A stretch of DNA of 64,000 nucleotides. It comes from Leptospira kemamanensis. GTDB taxonomy: Bacteria > Spirochaetota > Leptospiria > Leptospirales > Leptospiraceae. Below are positions 18,605 to 28,032 of the stretch, in pieces. Position 1 is the first letter of the stretch. Each line of letters starts with the position of its first letter. The position numbers and the translations under genes were made by a program. The DNA lies in the NCBI RefSeq assembly GCF_004769665.1, contig NZ_RQGG01000018.1:62001-126000 (forward strand), written 5' to 3'. The notes under the pieces are model-generated. The model saw only the letters and a list, made by a program, of their open reading frames with translations, did not search any database and was not told where the DNA came from.

Positions 18605-19441
18605 ATGAAACGGATCCGTCGATTTTTCAGCGAAGTGTATTTATACGATGTTCATGGCCTTGCCTCGGAACTTTCGTTTACCTTTCTTTTGACCTTATTT
18701 CCTTTACTCGTTGTGTTTGTGACCCTTCTTGGGCTTTTGCAAGATCCAAAAACCATCAATTTGATGACGGATCAAATTGGTAAATTTTTGCCTGCTCCCA
18801 TTTTCCAACCCATTGACAAAAGTGTAGAAAACCTAACCAAGGTTAAAAGTTACAATGTGATTGCGATTAGCATTGTGATTTCCTTTGTTTCGAGTCTTAC
18901 GATCTTTGGGAGCATCTCGAAGGCCCTTCGTTTTATTTCTCGTGATGAAACACAAGTTGGATTTTTTGCATCCCAATGGATCAATTTTCGACTTCTTGTG
19001 ATCTCTCTTGTGTTACTGGTTTTGTATTTTTATCTAACGTATGGAATTGTGTCCATTGAACGAATGTTATATAAATCGTTTCGGTTTTCGTTTTTTCGCA
19101 ACAATCCTTATCTTTCGGTATCTCTGATCATTTTGCCATATTGCATTGGAGTTTTTACTTTTTATTACGCCTACATTACCAAAGCAAAAACCACGTTGAA
19201 AGAAAATTTGCCAGGAGCCATTTTTGCTTCCTTACTGGTTCTTGGAATGAGTTTTGGATTCCAGTTTTATTTAAAGATGAAAAACGTAGGTGTGAACTAT
19301 TCTTTGGCGTATGATTTGATTTCCAAAATGGTTGTTCTGATGTTATATACTTACATCAACTCAACGTTTTTCATTTGGGGATTTTTGTGGAATCAGATTC
19401 TATCGGATGATCGCAAAAAAAAATCTCAATCTAAAAAATAA
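18605..19441 (+). CDS. YihY/BrkB-family inner membrane protein
   Basis: 278 residues with about six membrane helices. Family features are the N-terminal FSEVYLYDVHGLASELSF and first helix FTFLLTLFPLLVVFVTLLG, then SSLTIFGSISKALRFISRDE, VSIERMLYK and the C-terminal YDLISKMVVLMLYTYINSTFFIWG. The family was once called ribonuclease BN in error; its function is unclear. The 3' end overlaps the convergent gene at 19426 by 16 bases. It has its own divergent upstream region of about 110 bases with the small-protein/ABC-F operon. Confidence 0.85.
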   Translation: MKRIRRFFSEVYLYDVHGLASELSFTFLLTLFPLLVVFVTLLGLLQDPKTINLMTDQIGKFLPAPIFQPIDKSVENLTKVKSYNVIAISIVISFVSSLTIFGSISKALRFISRDETQVGFFASQWINFRLLVISLVLLVLYFYLTYGIVSIERMLYKSFRFSFFRNNPYLSVSLIILPYCIGVFTFYYAYITKAKTTLKENLPGAIFASLLVLGMSFGFQFYLKMKNVGVNYSLAYDLISKMVVLMLYTYINSTFFIWGFLWNQILSDDRKKKSQSKK

Positions 19442-19869
19442 TCAGGCTCTAGGATCCGTGGACAAAAGGAAATGATGATTCCAAAATAATGTCTGGCCAA
19501 GGAATGGAAAAGCCATTCTCCTCCAGAAGATAAAATGTCATCTGCATCCAAGTCCGTGTATCCTTTTTTGTGAAACAATTGATCCAAACTCCAATTTTCT
19601 TCTCCAGGGATCACTTGTACTTTTAGATGTGCATAAAATTTGTTTTCTAAGTGGTGGTAACGAAAAACGATGGCTCTACCACCTAACGGATTTCTGATGG
19701 TAAAGGTTAACCAAGAAGGAAAATCATTATCGGGTTCGGAGCTTAGATGGTATAATTCCCAACCAATGTCTTTTGCATTTCCAAAAAATTCTTGGAAACT
19801 GGAAGTGAAGGCAGATTGGTATTCAGCGGTAATTCCCATGCCTAATTTGAATTCATTTTGCAATCCCAT
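19426..19869 (-). CDS. Hypothetical protein
   Basis: 147 residues, not recognised. It is soluble, with no signal peptide or membrane segment. Visible traits are a mixed alpha/beta composition and a short aromatic C-terminus. It converges on the YihY-like gene, overlapping its 3' end by 16 bases, and is divergent from the gene at 19975, about 105 bases away. The frame is open across the whole length with ordinary codon use for the window, which supports coding. Confidence 0.6.
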   Translation of the reverse strand: MGLQNEFKLGMGITAEYQSAFTSSFQEFFGNAKDIGWELYHLSSEPDNDFPSWLTFTIRNPLGGRAIVFRYHHLENKFYAHLKVQVIPGEENWSLDQLFHKKGYTDLDADDILSSGGEWLFHSLARHYFGIIISFCPRILEPDYFLD

Positions 19870-19974
19870 TTTTTAGGCAAACTCTATCTCTTTTTTTTCT
19901 AAAAGAACAGTTCTTTCGGATTCATTTTTGAAAAACAAAAACAAATTCAGGTTTCCTAAACAAAGGATGTCCTT

Positions 19975-20442
19975 ATGATGGGAACTCGAGGTTCGCTTTC
20001 TATGATCGAAACCATCAACATCAATTGGCCAAGTGGTGCCATCGACCCAACCATCCATTGTCCTGCCTGTGGAAGTATGGTTTTAAGTCCTCTGGAAGAA
20101 GAGGGTCCTGGTTGCCATCATGTTCAGTTTATCATCGACAGCGAGTCTGGCGAATTCAATTACATCACTGAGTCGTTTGATGAAATCCTAAAAGAATTCA
20201 GAAAACCAGATGTCGAAGAATTTGATGAATGGGATGCCACAGAAGTTTTTTTAGAAGAAGCAGAATCCAACACGTTTTTTGTGATGAATCTCATTTTACC
20301 AAGTAATGTTTCGATGGAAGATGATCCCGTTTGTTTACGAATTGGATATGAATTGTTTTTTACAGAAGACCAAGAAGAATTATACGAAGAATTAGAAAGA
20401 AGACATGACGAGGAGGGTTTACATGACCATAGTCAAAACTAA
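19975..20442 (+). CDS. Hypothetical acidic protein with CxxC motif
   Basis: 155 residues from ATG 19975, with AAAGGA about 10 bases upstream. An in-frame ATG follows immediately and another at codon 10. A CPACGS motif with a later Cys-His pair (PGCHHV) near the N-terminus may form a zinc site. The rest is strongly acidic, with Glu/Asp-rich helices and a His-containing C-terminus. No known family is recognised. It overlaps the start of the next lipoprotein gene by 20 bases and is probably in an operon with it and the TauE-like permease. Confidence 0.6.
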   Translation: MMGTRGSLSMIETININWPSGAIDPTIHCPACGSMVLSPLEEEGPGCHHVQFIIDSESGEFNYITESFDEILKEFRKPDVEEFDEWDATEVFLEEAESNTFFVMNLILPSNVSMEDDPVCLRIGYELFFTEDQEELYEELERRHDEEGLHDHSQN

Positions 20443-21001
20443 ATTGAGATTTACATTATTAACAGGAGTGGTGTTATCATTTCTTTTCCTGTCCAATTGT
20501 ATCATTAGCTACAAAGATTATCCTAAAATTTTGCCCCTTCCTTCAGAAGAAAAAACGGAAGATACCAATTTTGTATATGTACTTCCCACCTTCCCACAAT
20601 TGAATTTAGGGGGAAGAGAAGCTCTAAAGAACTACTTCGATAATAAAACACGATTTAAAAAAACCCAAGAAGGGGTTGATGTACCTAAGGTTGGTTATCT
20701 GGTCAATGTAAAAGTCAATTACCGATCACCTACACCGATTGCCACTGCGTTTTTAGGTGTTTCCACGCTCACTGCGACGTTTCTTCCTGCATGGTCCACA
20801 CAAGACGGATACGATGTACAATACATCCTATATAAAGATGGGAAAAAAGTCGGAACGTATGATTACCATATCTTTCGTAACTATGCACAATGGATTTTGT
20901 TTATCCCGATCTCATGGTATAACTTTGAAACTGCGACCGAAAAAGAAGTATTTGAACGTATGACTTTCAAATTCTTTGAGGATGCAAAAGAACATTTTTA
21001 A
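20423..21001 (+). CDS. Putative lipoprotein, unknown function
   Basis: 192 residues from ATG 20423, chosen because a strong GAGGAGGG ribosome-binding site lies 6 bases upstream; an earlier in-frame ATG at 20405 lacks one. The N-terminus is a signal peptide ending in LFLSNC, a lipobox. The mature part is soluble (YVLPTFPQLNLGGREALKNY, VKVNYRSPTPIATAFLG) with a hydrophobic stretch WILFIPISWY near residue 160. No family was recognised. It starts inside the end of the preceding gene and is followed by a TauE-like permease after 5 bases. Confidence 0.7.
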   Translation: MTIVKTKLRFTLLTGVVLSFLFLSNCIISYKDYPKILPLPSEEKTEDTNFVYVLPTFPQLNLGGREALKNYFDNKTRFKKTQEGVDVPKVGYLVNVKVNYRSPTPIATAFLGVSTLTATFLPAWSTQDGYDVQYILYKDGKKVGTYDYHIFRNYAQWILFIPISWYNFETATEKEVFERMTFKFFEDAKEHF

Positions 21002-21006
21002 AACCT

Positions 21007-21975
21007 TTGGAAACAATTTTCCCAATTTTTAATGAATTTGTTTGGGGTTTTTGGCCCGGCATCTTTGTTGTGTTTGGAGTTGGGTTTTTTGTAGGGTATT
21101 TGGCCTCCTTTCTGGGTTTGGGAGGAGGTTTCATTTACACACCTTTTTTCCATAGTTTCTTTCACTTAACGGCTGTTCAGGCCGTTGCTGTCTCCCTTGC
21201 ACAGATGCCCGTATCTGCTTTGTCAGGGCTTTATGTGTATTACCGAAACGATAAAATCCGATGGAAACAAGGATTTTTATTACTGACCACATCCATTCCC
21301 TCGGCACAATATACGGCTTACGCATTTGGTAGATTTGAAGACACCCCTATCGGCAAACAATTGTACTATGGGATTCCGTTGTCGGAATTTGTTTATCTCT
21401 TTGTCTTTACGATTTTTTTAGGAATCCTTGCTGTTTATAATTTAATCGCAGCCTTGAAAAAACGAAAAAAATATTACGATGCTTTGTCCGCTTCCTCTTT
21501 GGATCTCATCCAAGAACCAAAAGAAAAATCAAATGGAAACTCTACACAAACGCACTCGGAAGCGGAAGAAGCATTGGGAGATACAACTGAGTTTTCATTC
21601 ACTCAAAAATCCATTGTCATTGTTTTACTCGTTGGTATTTTTTTTGGCATGTTCTCATCTTTGTTTGGAATTGGTGGAGGTTTTTTAGCAGTTCCATTAT
21701 TTGTTTATTATTTTCGTATGAGCCCTGTAGAGGCAGTTGCTACATCCTTTCTTGGTATCTTCTTAACTTCGTTTGGAACCACTGTGCAATTCCTTTTGTT
21801 AGGAAAATTAAATTGGGAACTCGCTCTCATTGGAAGTTTTGGTGGTATCTTTGGAGCAAGGATTGGTTCTTTAAAAGCAGTGAATGCGAAACCTTATACC
21901 ATCTTACTTGTGACTTCTTTTTTTCAGTTTTTGGTTGTGGCTTGGTATTTAATTGCGAAACTACCAAAATTTTAA
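21007..21975 (+). CDS. TauE/SafE-family (DUF81) membrane permease
   Basis: 322 residues starting with TTG 21007, five bases after the lipoprotein stop; no ATG in frame fits better. It has two related halves, each with the GGG signature (SFLGLGGGFIYTPFF and SLFGIGGGFLAVPLF), separated by a hydrophilic linker of about 50 residues (about 155-200). Eight or so membrane helices are expected. The family exports or imports sulfur-containing or organic anions such as sulfite or sulfoacetate, and the substrate is not predictable here. It is probably last in a three-gene operon. Confidence 0.88.
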   Translation: METIFPIFNEFVWGFWPGIFVVFGVGFFVGYLASFLGLGGGFIYTPFFHSFFHLTAVQAVAVSLAQMPVSALSGLYVYYRNDKIRWKQGFLLLTTSIPSAQYTAYAFGRFEDTPIGKQLYYGIPLSEFVYLFVFTIFLGILAVYNLIAALKKRKKYYDALSASSLDLIQEPKEKSNGNSTQTHSEAEEALGDTTEFSFTQKSIVIVLLVGIFFGMFSSLFGIGGGFLAVPLFVYYFRMSPVEAVATSFLGIFLTSFGTTVQFLLLGKLNWELALIGSFGGIFGARIGSLKAVNAKPYTILLVTSFFQFLVVAWYLIAKLPKF

Positions 21976-22032
21976 TTTGTAAAACTAAGTTGCAATCTTT
22001 CACCTATCGTCTAAATTGGGACACCTAAAAAG

Positions 22033-22839
22033 ATGAAACCAAGTTTTCCAGAAGCACAGTTAATCGACACTCCTCAGGGAAAAGTGCCAAAGTTATACAA
22101 TTGTGCCGAATGCCGAAATGGTGCGGGTTTGGACTTTTCGTTTTCGATGGCATTCCAACCCATCGTGGATTGGAACGAGAAGAGTATTTATTCTCATGAA
22201 GCTTTAGTAAGAGGAACTCAAGGAGAATCTGCTTATTCGATTCTTTCCAAAGTGAACCAAACCAATCGTTATCAATTTGACCAATCGTGTCGCATCAAAG
22301 CGATCCAACTAGCAAGCCAGATCCAAATTCCTGCCTTACTCAATATTAATTTTTTACCAAATGCTGTTTACCAACCAGAAACTTGTATTCGAACGACCTT
22401 AGAAGCAAGTCGCGAATACAAATTCCCATTGAATCGATTGGTATTCGAGCTGACCGAAGGGGAAGAAGTACAAGACCACAATCATATCATCAATATCTTT
22501 AAAGCCTATCAGAAGTATGGGTTTTTGACTGCGATTGATGATTTTGGAGCAGGGTATTCGGGACTCAATTTACTTGCGAAGTTCCAACCCGATCTCATCA
22601 AGTTGGACATGGAACTCATTCGAAACATCCATCACAATACAGTCGCAAGAAAACTCACGAAGGCCATCGCCGATGTTTGTCGTGAGATTGGAATCCTTGT
22701 CATTGCGGAAGGTGTGGAAACCGTGGAAGAGTTAAAAGTTCTCGTGGACATTGGAATCCATTTGTACCAAGGGTATTTATTTTCCAAACCAGCGTTTGAG
22801 TCTGCGGGAGAAGTTCATTTCCCTGATCTTACCGTTTAA
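22033..22839 (+). CDS. Stand-alone EAL-domain c-di-GMP phosphodiesterase
   Basis: 268 residues with one EAL domain from about residue 35 to the end and no GGDEF, PAS or membrane segment. Catalytic motifs look intact: EALVRG, the Asn in LNINFLP, ELTEGEEV, IDDFGAGYSGLNLL, the Lys in LIKLDMELI, IAEGVETVEE and the Gln in YQGYLFSKP. So it should cleave c-di-GMP. A short cysteine pair (CAEC) precedes the domain, at about residues 21-24, and might act as a sensor, though that is inference. It is flanked by unrelated genes and looks monocistronic. Confidence 0.88.
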   Translation: MKPSFPEAQLIDTPQGKVPKLYNCAECRNGAGLDFSFSMAFQPIVDWNEKSIYSHEALVRGTQGESAYSILSKVNQTNRYQFDQSCRIKAIQLASQIQIPALLNINFLPNAVYQPETCIRTTLEASREYKFPLNRLVFELTEGEEVQDHNHIINIFKAYQKYGFLTAIDDFGAGYSGLNLLAKFQPDLIKLDMELIRNIHHNTVARKLTKAIADVCREIGILVIAEGVETVEELKVLVDIGIHLYQGYLFSKPAFESAGEVHFPDLTV

Positions 22840-22883
22840 TCTATCTTTCTCAATGCCTTAGAAACAAGATGTTTCGCATTGGT

Positions 22884-24068
22884 TCACATAAAAAAACGAT
22901 TGAGATCTCTTCTATAAGAATCAAATTCATAACTGCTTCGGCCAAGCCTTGCGATGAGTTGAATTTCCTCGTTTGGTTTTAGATTTAAAATTTGTTTTAA
23001 TTGTTTCGTATAAATTCGACTTTCAGTATAATCTTCTACAGCTTGGTTCATCGTATGAAAGGCGATGTCTTTCACTGCACAAGATAATGTATAACGCATA
23101 AAATCTCTTCCTGTTTGGATCCAAGTGGTTTCGTCATCTTTTCCTTCTGAAATAAAAAAGACCAAGGCTTTTGATGATTGTACTTGGGAACGGAAGAGGT
23201 TGATTGCCGCTTGTTTGGAATCTTCGCTGTGCCAAGATTCTTTGGATAAATTCACAAAAAAAGTTTTGGCAAACCAAAGTTTGATTCCAGACAAACCATT
23301 TCCTTCCAATGTTAATCCATCTCGGTGTTCTGTCATAGATTCTTTTGTCAATCGAAACCATTTTCGATTGAGTTCATTGGATTCGTAACGATTGGTTTCC
23401 ATGGCAAAAGCATCGAGTAGGATTGGCAAAATGGAATTCATTTCCGTTGGATCATTGATGAAACGAATCTTATGTTGAAATGGTTTTGCGAATGAATGAA
23501 CGGCTTCCAATTCTTCCTTAGAAAGAATTTCGCCAGAATACTCCGAACGATTCATTCTACGTTTGGGCACTCCTGAAAATAAAAAATCATGTACACATTT
23601 GGTTTTGGGTTGAATCGAAATTTTTGCAATTGGTGTTTTGGCAAAATTGTTTGGATTGGGTTTTCCTTTTGGGAAAAGTTGGATTTCTGTATCAAACATC
23701 AACGAATCGGCCGTTAGGTGGCATAGTTCTAAAAAACAACCTTGGGTATGGTAAAATTGACGATTGATGGGATCAATTTCTGGTAATTGTTTTTCTCCAT
23801 CTCCAAAAAGATAAAATTCACGATCCGATGTTTTTTTGAATTTCCAAGGTTGGGAATTATGAGAGTTCGGTGCAAGAATCCCTGTAAGTAAAATTTGGTC
23901 GATGGGACTCGTGTATCCAAGTGATTCTGCATAAGCGATTGGGTTTTCTCTGTGTTTTGCGTTCTCTTTGTCACCAAAGGCATATAAACTTTTTTGTAAG
24001 GAAACAAAAGAAACCATCGTTCCCAACGCTAAACTTTTTTTTAAAAAACTTTCTCTACTGTGTTTCAT
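22884..24068 (-). CDS. Acg/nitroreductase-like FMN protein, probably exported
   Basis: 394 residues. The N-terminus is a signal-like stretch (SRESFLKKSLALGTMVSFVS) that resembles a Tat signal with the second Arg replaced by Glu. The body carries the FMN-nitroreductase mark LAPNSHNSQPWKF (about 64-76) and repeats of a nitroreductase-like fold, as in the Acg family, plus TWIQTGRDFMRYTLSCAV and a C-terminal ARLGRSS segment. Function within the family is uncertain (flavin sequestration or reductase). It is divergent from the DsbA/FrnE gene by 52 bases. Confidence 0.7.
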   Translation of the reverse strand: MKHSRESFLKKSLALGTMVSFVSLQKSLYAFGDKENAKHRENPIAYAESLGYTSPIDQILLTGILAPNSHNSQPWKFKKTSDREFYLFGDGEKQLPEIDPINRQFYHTQGCFLELCHLTADSLMFDTEIQLFPKGKPNPNNFAKTPIAKISIQPKTKCVHDFLFSGVPKRRMNRSEYSGEILSKEELEAVHSFAKPFQHKIRFINDPTEMNSILPILLDAFAMETNRYESNELNRKWFRLTKESMTEHRDGLTLEGNGLSGIKLWFAKTFFVNLSKESWHSEDSKQAAINLFRSQVQSSKALVFFISEGKDDETTWIQTGRDFMRYTLSCAVKDIAFHTMNQAVEDYTESRIYTKQLKQILNLKPNEEIQLIARLGRSSYEFDSYRRDLNRFFM

Positions 24069-24120
24069 CTTTTTCCTGGTAATTCAAACTATCCTTTTAT
24101 GAATCGGAGTCTAATTTCAA

Positions 24121-24795
24121 ATGTCAACCAACTCTGAAGTATTTCCCATCGATATCGTTTCTGATGTAGCCTGCCCCTGGTGTTATGTGGGCAAAAAGAA
24201 ATTAGAAAAAGCCCTGGCACAAGTGGGAAGTTCCATCACTCCTGTTGTCCGATGGCGTCCTTTTCAACTTTCTCCTGAAATCCCAGAGGAAGGAATTGAC
24301 TACAAATTACACCTAACACAAAAATTTGGAAGTTTGGATCGTTTGGACGGAGCTTGGCAACGACTGACAGAGATTGGAAAGGATGTAGGTATCGATTTTC
24401 AATTCCAAACCATTCCTAAAGCGACAAATACATTAGTATTACATGCACTTGTAGCGGCCCTTCCCACATTGGAAGAACAACAAAACTTAGTAGAGCGATT
24501 TTTTGCCGCTAACTTTGAAAAGAGTTTGGATCTCACCGACAAAGAAGTAATATGGAAGGTAGTAGAACCTGTATACAAAGACCGTACTCGGTTTGAAGCC
24601 ATTTATAATGATGGCAATTTGAAACAGGAAATCCAACAAGAAATTCAATATTACCATCAAAATGGAATTAGTGGGGTACCTTACTTCATCATTGGTGGCA
24701 AATATGCAGTGAGTGGCGCTCAGGATAGTTCTGTGTTTGTGGAAGTGATTGAAACTGTCATAAAAGAACGAGAATCCGAAAATAAGAATCAATAA
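24121..24795 (+). CDS. DsbA-family FrnE-like thiol oxidoreductase
   Basis: 224 residues. The thioredoxin-fold active site CPWC (Cys18, Cys21) lies in SDVACPWCYVGKKKLEKAL, typical of the FrnE/2-hydroxychromene-isomerase-like branch of the DsbA family. The cis-Pro loop is in GISGVPYFIIGGKYAVSGAQ. No signal peptide is present, so it is cytoplasmic. It may act in thiol or polyketide-like redox chemistry, but no substrate can be named. The RND pump gene follows 62 bases later, with a hairpin between them. Confidence 0.9.
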   Translation: MSTNSEVFPIDIVSDVACPWCYVGKKKLEKALAQVGSSITPVVRWRPFQLSPEIPEEGIDYKLHLTQKFGSLDRLDGAWQRLTEIGKDVGIDFQFQTIPKATNTLVLHALVAALPTLEEQQNLVERFFAANFEKSLDLTDKEVIWKVVEPVYKDRTRFEAIYNDGNLKQEIQQEIQYYHQNGISGVPYFIIGGKYAVSGAQDSSVFVEVIETVIKERESENKNQ

Positions 24796-24805
24796 ATTTC
24801 CGAAT

Positions 24806-24829
24806 CATCTTGACTGATGAGTCAAGATG
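24806..24829. promoter_or_regulatory. Perfect inverted repeat before the RND pump
   Basis: CATCTTGACT / AGTCAAGATG, a 10-base perfect stem with loop GATG, lies 28 bases before the RND start and 10 bases after the frnE-like stop. There is no T run after it, so it is more likely a repressor operator or an mRNA hairpin than an intrinsic terminator. No regulator gene adjoins it. Confidence 0.55.
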
Positions 24830-24857
24830 TCGAATTCTAAAAAACCGAAGTTAACCC

Positions 24858-27800
24858 ATGAGAAAAGTCATTCATTTTTTTGTTTATAAACCACTCGTAG
24901 CAAACCTTGTATTCATCTTTTTGTTTCTTGCGGGGATCATCTCCGTACTTTCGATGAAACGAGAAGCTTTTCCTCGGGTCAATTTCCGCCAGGTGAGAGT
25001 GCTAACTGTCTATCCAGGGGCAAGCCCAGTGGATGTGGAAAAAAAGGTGACAATTCCCATCGAAGAGAAGTTACGCGAAGTAGAAGGACTTGATTCTGTC
25101 AGATCGATTTCTCGTAACTCGGAATCAGATATCAGTATCAAAATCGATTTGGAACACAGTAACCCTGATGGTGTTGTGAACGATATCAGACGTGCCGTAG
25201 ACCGAGTAACAAACTTACCAACACAGGTAAAAGATAGACCGATTGTCACAGAACAAAAGAGTTCCAACTTCCCAGTATTAGAGATCGCAATCCATGGAGC
25301 GATGGATGAGATGGAATTACAAGAGATGGGACGTTTCATCGAAGATGAAATGCGAAAAGTGTCAGGTGTCTCACGTGTGGATGCGTTTGGAAAACGAAAA
25401 GAAGAATGGCGCATTCGTGTGGATCCTGATCTTAAAAAAAGATACACAATTGGATTTGCTGACATCATCAATGCCATCTCCAAACGAAATATCAGTGTTC
25501 CTGCTGGATCTTTTTTAAGACCCATCACACAAGACATCCGTGTGACTGGTGAAATTAACGAAATCAATGATATCAAAAACATCCCCATTCGTTCTAATGA
25601 AACAGGGAACACTATTTTACTGTCTCAAGTTGCCAACGTAAAAGATACATACGAACGACCACGTGTGTTAGCGGTGGTGAATGGTGAGCCAGCCTATGTG
25701 TTACAAATCATCAAAAAAGATAGTGCAGACATCATTCGCACTGTGGAAGCAGTGAATGAACGAATTGATGAACTGAAAAAACAAATTCCAGCAAACATTC
25801 AATTTACGGAACTCAACAACGAAGGCGCAAGAGCTCTCAAACGATTAGATGTTGTAATCACAAACTCATTACAAGGATTGTTTTTAGTCGTAGTTGTGTT
25901 AATTTTATTTTTTAGTTTTAAAGACTCTATTTTAACCAGTTTGTCTTTACCACTTACCTTATTTGCAACAACGATTGCGTTTCCGATCTTTGATGTGTCG
26001 TTTAACTTAGTTTCGATGCTCGGGATCATTATCTCACTCGGGATGCTCGTGGACAATAGTATCATCATCTCAGAAAATATTTATAAGTATCGCTCAAAAA
26101 ATTATAATTCCAAGGAAGCGGCAGTTCTCGGTGCGAGTGAATTGTTTGTGCCAATCATTGGATCTTACTTAACAACAGTGGCAGCATTTTTGCCGATGGC
26201 TTTTATGTCTGGGATTATGGGTAAATTCATTTGGCAGATCCCATTTATGGTCATCGTCGCCCTAACATTGTCCCTCTTTGAATCATTTCTTTTATTACCA
26301 GTGCGTTATGCACAGTTCACTTCCAATACACCTAAAAAAAGGTCCAAACATAGAGATCGTTTTCGTTCCTTTTTAGAAAATGGTTTTGAATCATTAAAAA
26401 GAAATTTTACGAATTTCATTACCAAAGTAGTAGCAAAACCTTTTTTTGCTCTTGGATGCATCATGATCGTCTTTTTGTCCTCTTGTGGACTGGTCGGCCT
26501 TATGAACTTCAATTTATTTCCGAAAGAGGGGATTGATTACGTTCTTGTACGTGCGGAGTTTCCACCAGACTTCTCTGCGCAAGAGACCACCAAACAACTG
26601 CAATACTTCCAACCCATCTTAGATAAAATTCCTAAATCCGAAGTTCAAAGTATCATTTTAAAAATCGGAATCCAACAAACGGACCCAACGGATCCACTCA
26701 CTCGGATTGGAGAACAATTGGGTATGGCTCAAATCATTCTTGTTCCGGAAACTGAGCGCAAACGAACGGCCCAGGAAATCTTTGGGGAATTGGAACCTGA
26801 TTTAAAAAAATTACCAAATGCCATTTCAGTTATGGTGGATTTAGTTGTGAATGGTCCACCTATTGGAGCAGCGGTAACTGTCGCCATTGAAGGTCGTGAC
26901 TACAAAACATTAAAACAAATCTCAAATGAGATGCAGGATTTTTTACGTAAACAAGAAGGTGTCATCAATATCAATGATGATTACAAACCTGGTCGCGAAG
27001 AAATCCAAATTCGTGTGAAGGATACTGCATCTGCAATCACAGGAATTGATACAGAAATCACTGCGTATTATGTTCGGACTGCCATGGAAGGGTTAGAAGC
27101 ATCAAACCTTCGAAAAGGAAAAGATGAAGTGCGTATCATCATCCAAAATGATGATCGTTTCCGAGATGGCATTGAGGATTTGGATTCCATTCGAATTTCG
27201 AATAAATTTGGTCTCCTAACACCGATTACAGCGGTTACCACAAAAACAACGGTCCAAGGGATTGAAGCTTTGTATCATAATGATTATGAAAAAGCGATCA
27301 CTGTCCTTGCGGATGTAAATGAAGCAATTACCAGTTCTTCCATCGTCAATGGCAAAATTGTAGATGAATTTGGAAACATTGGAAAAAAATATCCAGGTTA
27401 TAAAATCAAGTTTCGTGGGGAACAAGAAGAAACTGCTAAGTCCATGATATCCTTGTTAGTTGCAGGTGTTTTAGCATTTTTTGGAATTTTTGCCATCCTT
27501 GCGATTATTTTTAACAGTATCAAAAAACCAGTTTTAATCATTTTATCGATTCCACTTGGATTTGTGGGTGTTGTGTTTGGATTTTTAATTTCTGGTAAAG
27601 CTCTTAGCTTTCTTGCGATGATTGGAATCATTGGACTTGCGGGTGTGATTGTAAACGCCTCAATTGTATTAGTAGATACGATTGAAGAGTTTCAGGCAAG
27701 AGGGGAAGGACTTTTGGAATCTCTCATCACCGCCTCTTCGGAACGTTTTAGACCAATTCTTGTAACGACGATGACAACGATGGCTGGGATGATTCCAACT

Positions 27801-27944
27801 GCTTATGCCATAGGTGGATCAGACCCACTCCTCATTCCAATGACATTGTCACTGGCATGGGGACTCGGATTTGGAACCTTTGGGTCTCTTATCTTTATCC
27901 CAGCAAGTTTCTCGGCATATTACAAACTAAGGAAAAGGGTGTAA
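24858..27944 (+). CDS. RND-family efflux transporter, inner membrane pump
   Basis: 1028 residues, the usual size of AcrB-type pumps. Layout is one N-terminal helix, a porter domain (about 40-330), helices 2-6, a second porter domain and five to six C-terminal helices. In TM4 the proton-relay stretch reads ISLGMLVDNSIIISENI, with one Asp where drug pumps usually have two. Family marks include YPGASPVDVEKKV near the N-terminus. No membrane-fusion protein or outer-membrane channel gene is adjacent, which is unusual for a working efflux complex; partners would have to be encoded elsewhere. The gene is bracketed by an inverted repeat upstream and a terminator downstream, so it is probably monocistronic. 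Substrate unknown. Confidence 0.88.
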   Translation: MRKVIHFFVYKPLVANLVFIFLFLAGIISVLSMKREAFPRVNFRQVRVLTVYPGASPVDVEKKVTIPIEEKLREVEGLDSVRSISRNSESDISIKIDLEHSNPDGVVNDIRRAVDRVTNLPTQVKDRPIVTEQKSSNFPVLEIAIHGAMDEMELQEMGRFIEDEMRKVSGVSRVDAFGKRKEEWRIRVDPDLKKRYTIGFADIINAISKRNISVPAGSFLRPITQDIRVTGEINEINDIKNIPIRSNETGNTILLSQVANVKDTYERPRVLAVVNGEPAYVLQIIKKDSADIIRTVEAVNERIDELKKQIPANIQFTELNNEGARALKRLDVVITNSLQGLFLVVVVLILFFSFKDSILTSLSLPLTLFATTIAFPIFDVSFNLVSMLGIIISLGMLVDNSIIISENIYKYRSKNYNSKEAAVLGASELFVPIIGSYLTTVAAFLPMAFMSGIMGKFIWQIPFMVIVALTLSLFESFLLLPVRYAQFTSNTPKKRSKHRDRFRSFLENGFESLKRNFTNFITKVVAKPFFALGCIMIVFLSSCGLVGLMNFNLFPKEGIDYVLVRAEFPPDFSAQETTKQLQYFQPILDKIPKSEVQSIILKIGIQQTDPTDPLTRIGEQLGMAQIILVPETERKRTAQEIFGELEPDLKKLPNAISVMVDLVVNGPPIGAAVTVAIEGRDYKTLKQISNEMQDFLRKQEGVININDDYKPGREEIQIRVKDTASAITGIDTEITAYYVRTAMEGLEASNLRKGKDEVRIIIQNDDRFRDGIEDLDSIRISNKFGLLTPITAVTTKTTVQGIEALYHNDYEKAITVLADVNEAITSSSIVNGKIVDEFGNIGKKYPGYKIKFRGEQEETAKSMISLLVAGVLAFFGIFAILAIIFNSIKKPVLIILSIPLGFVGVVFGFLISGKALSFLAMIGIIGLAGVIVNASIVLVDTIEEFQARGEGLLESLITASSERFRPILVTTMTTMAGMIPTAYAIGGSDPLLIPMTLSLAWGLGFGTFGSLIFIPASFSAYYKLRKRV

Positions 27945-27995
27945 ACCAAACGAATTCCATTTGAATGACAATGTAATTTTATGGATGGAAATGGG

Positions 27996-28032
27996 CGCGA
28001 TGACAAAGCTTGTGATCGCGTTTTCTTTTTTA
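27996..28032 (+). terminator. Rho-independent terminator after the RND gene
   Basis: CGCGAT/ATCGCG plus ACAA/TTGT with a G-G mismatch and loop AGC, followed by TTTTCTTTTTT. It sits 50 bases after the RND stop, and its T tract touches the stop of the convergent DUF2804 gene. Confidence 0.85.

Noticed and set aside
25010..25612. 200-codon minus-strand open frame
   Set aside because: Antisense shadow of the RND pump gene; no start context and the plus strand encodes a recognised transporter.
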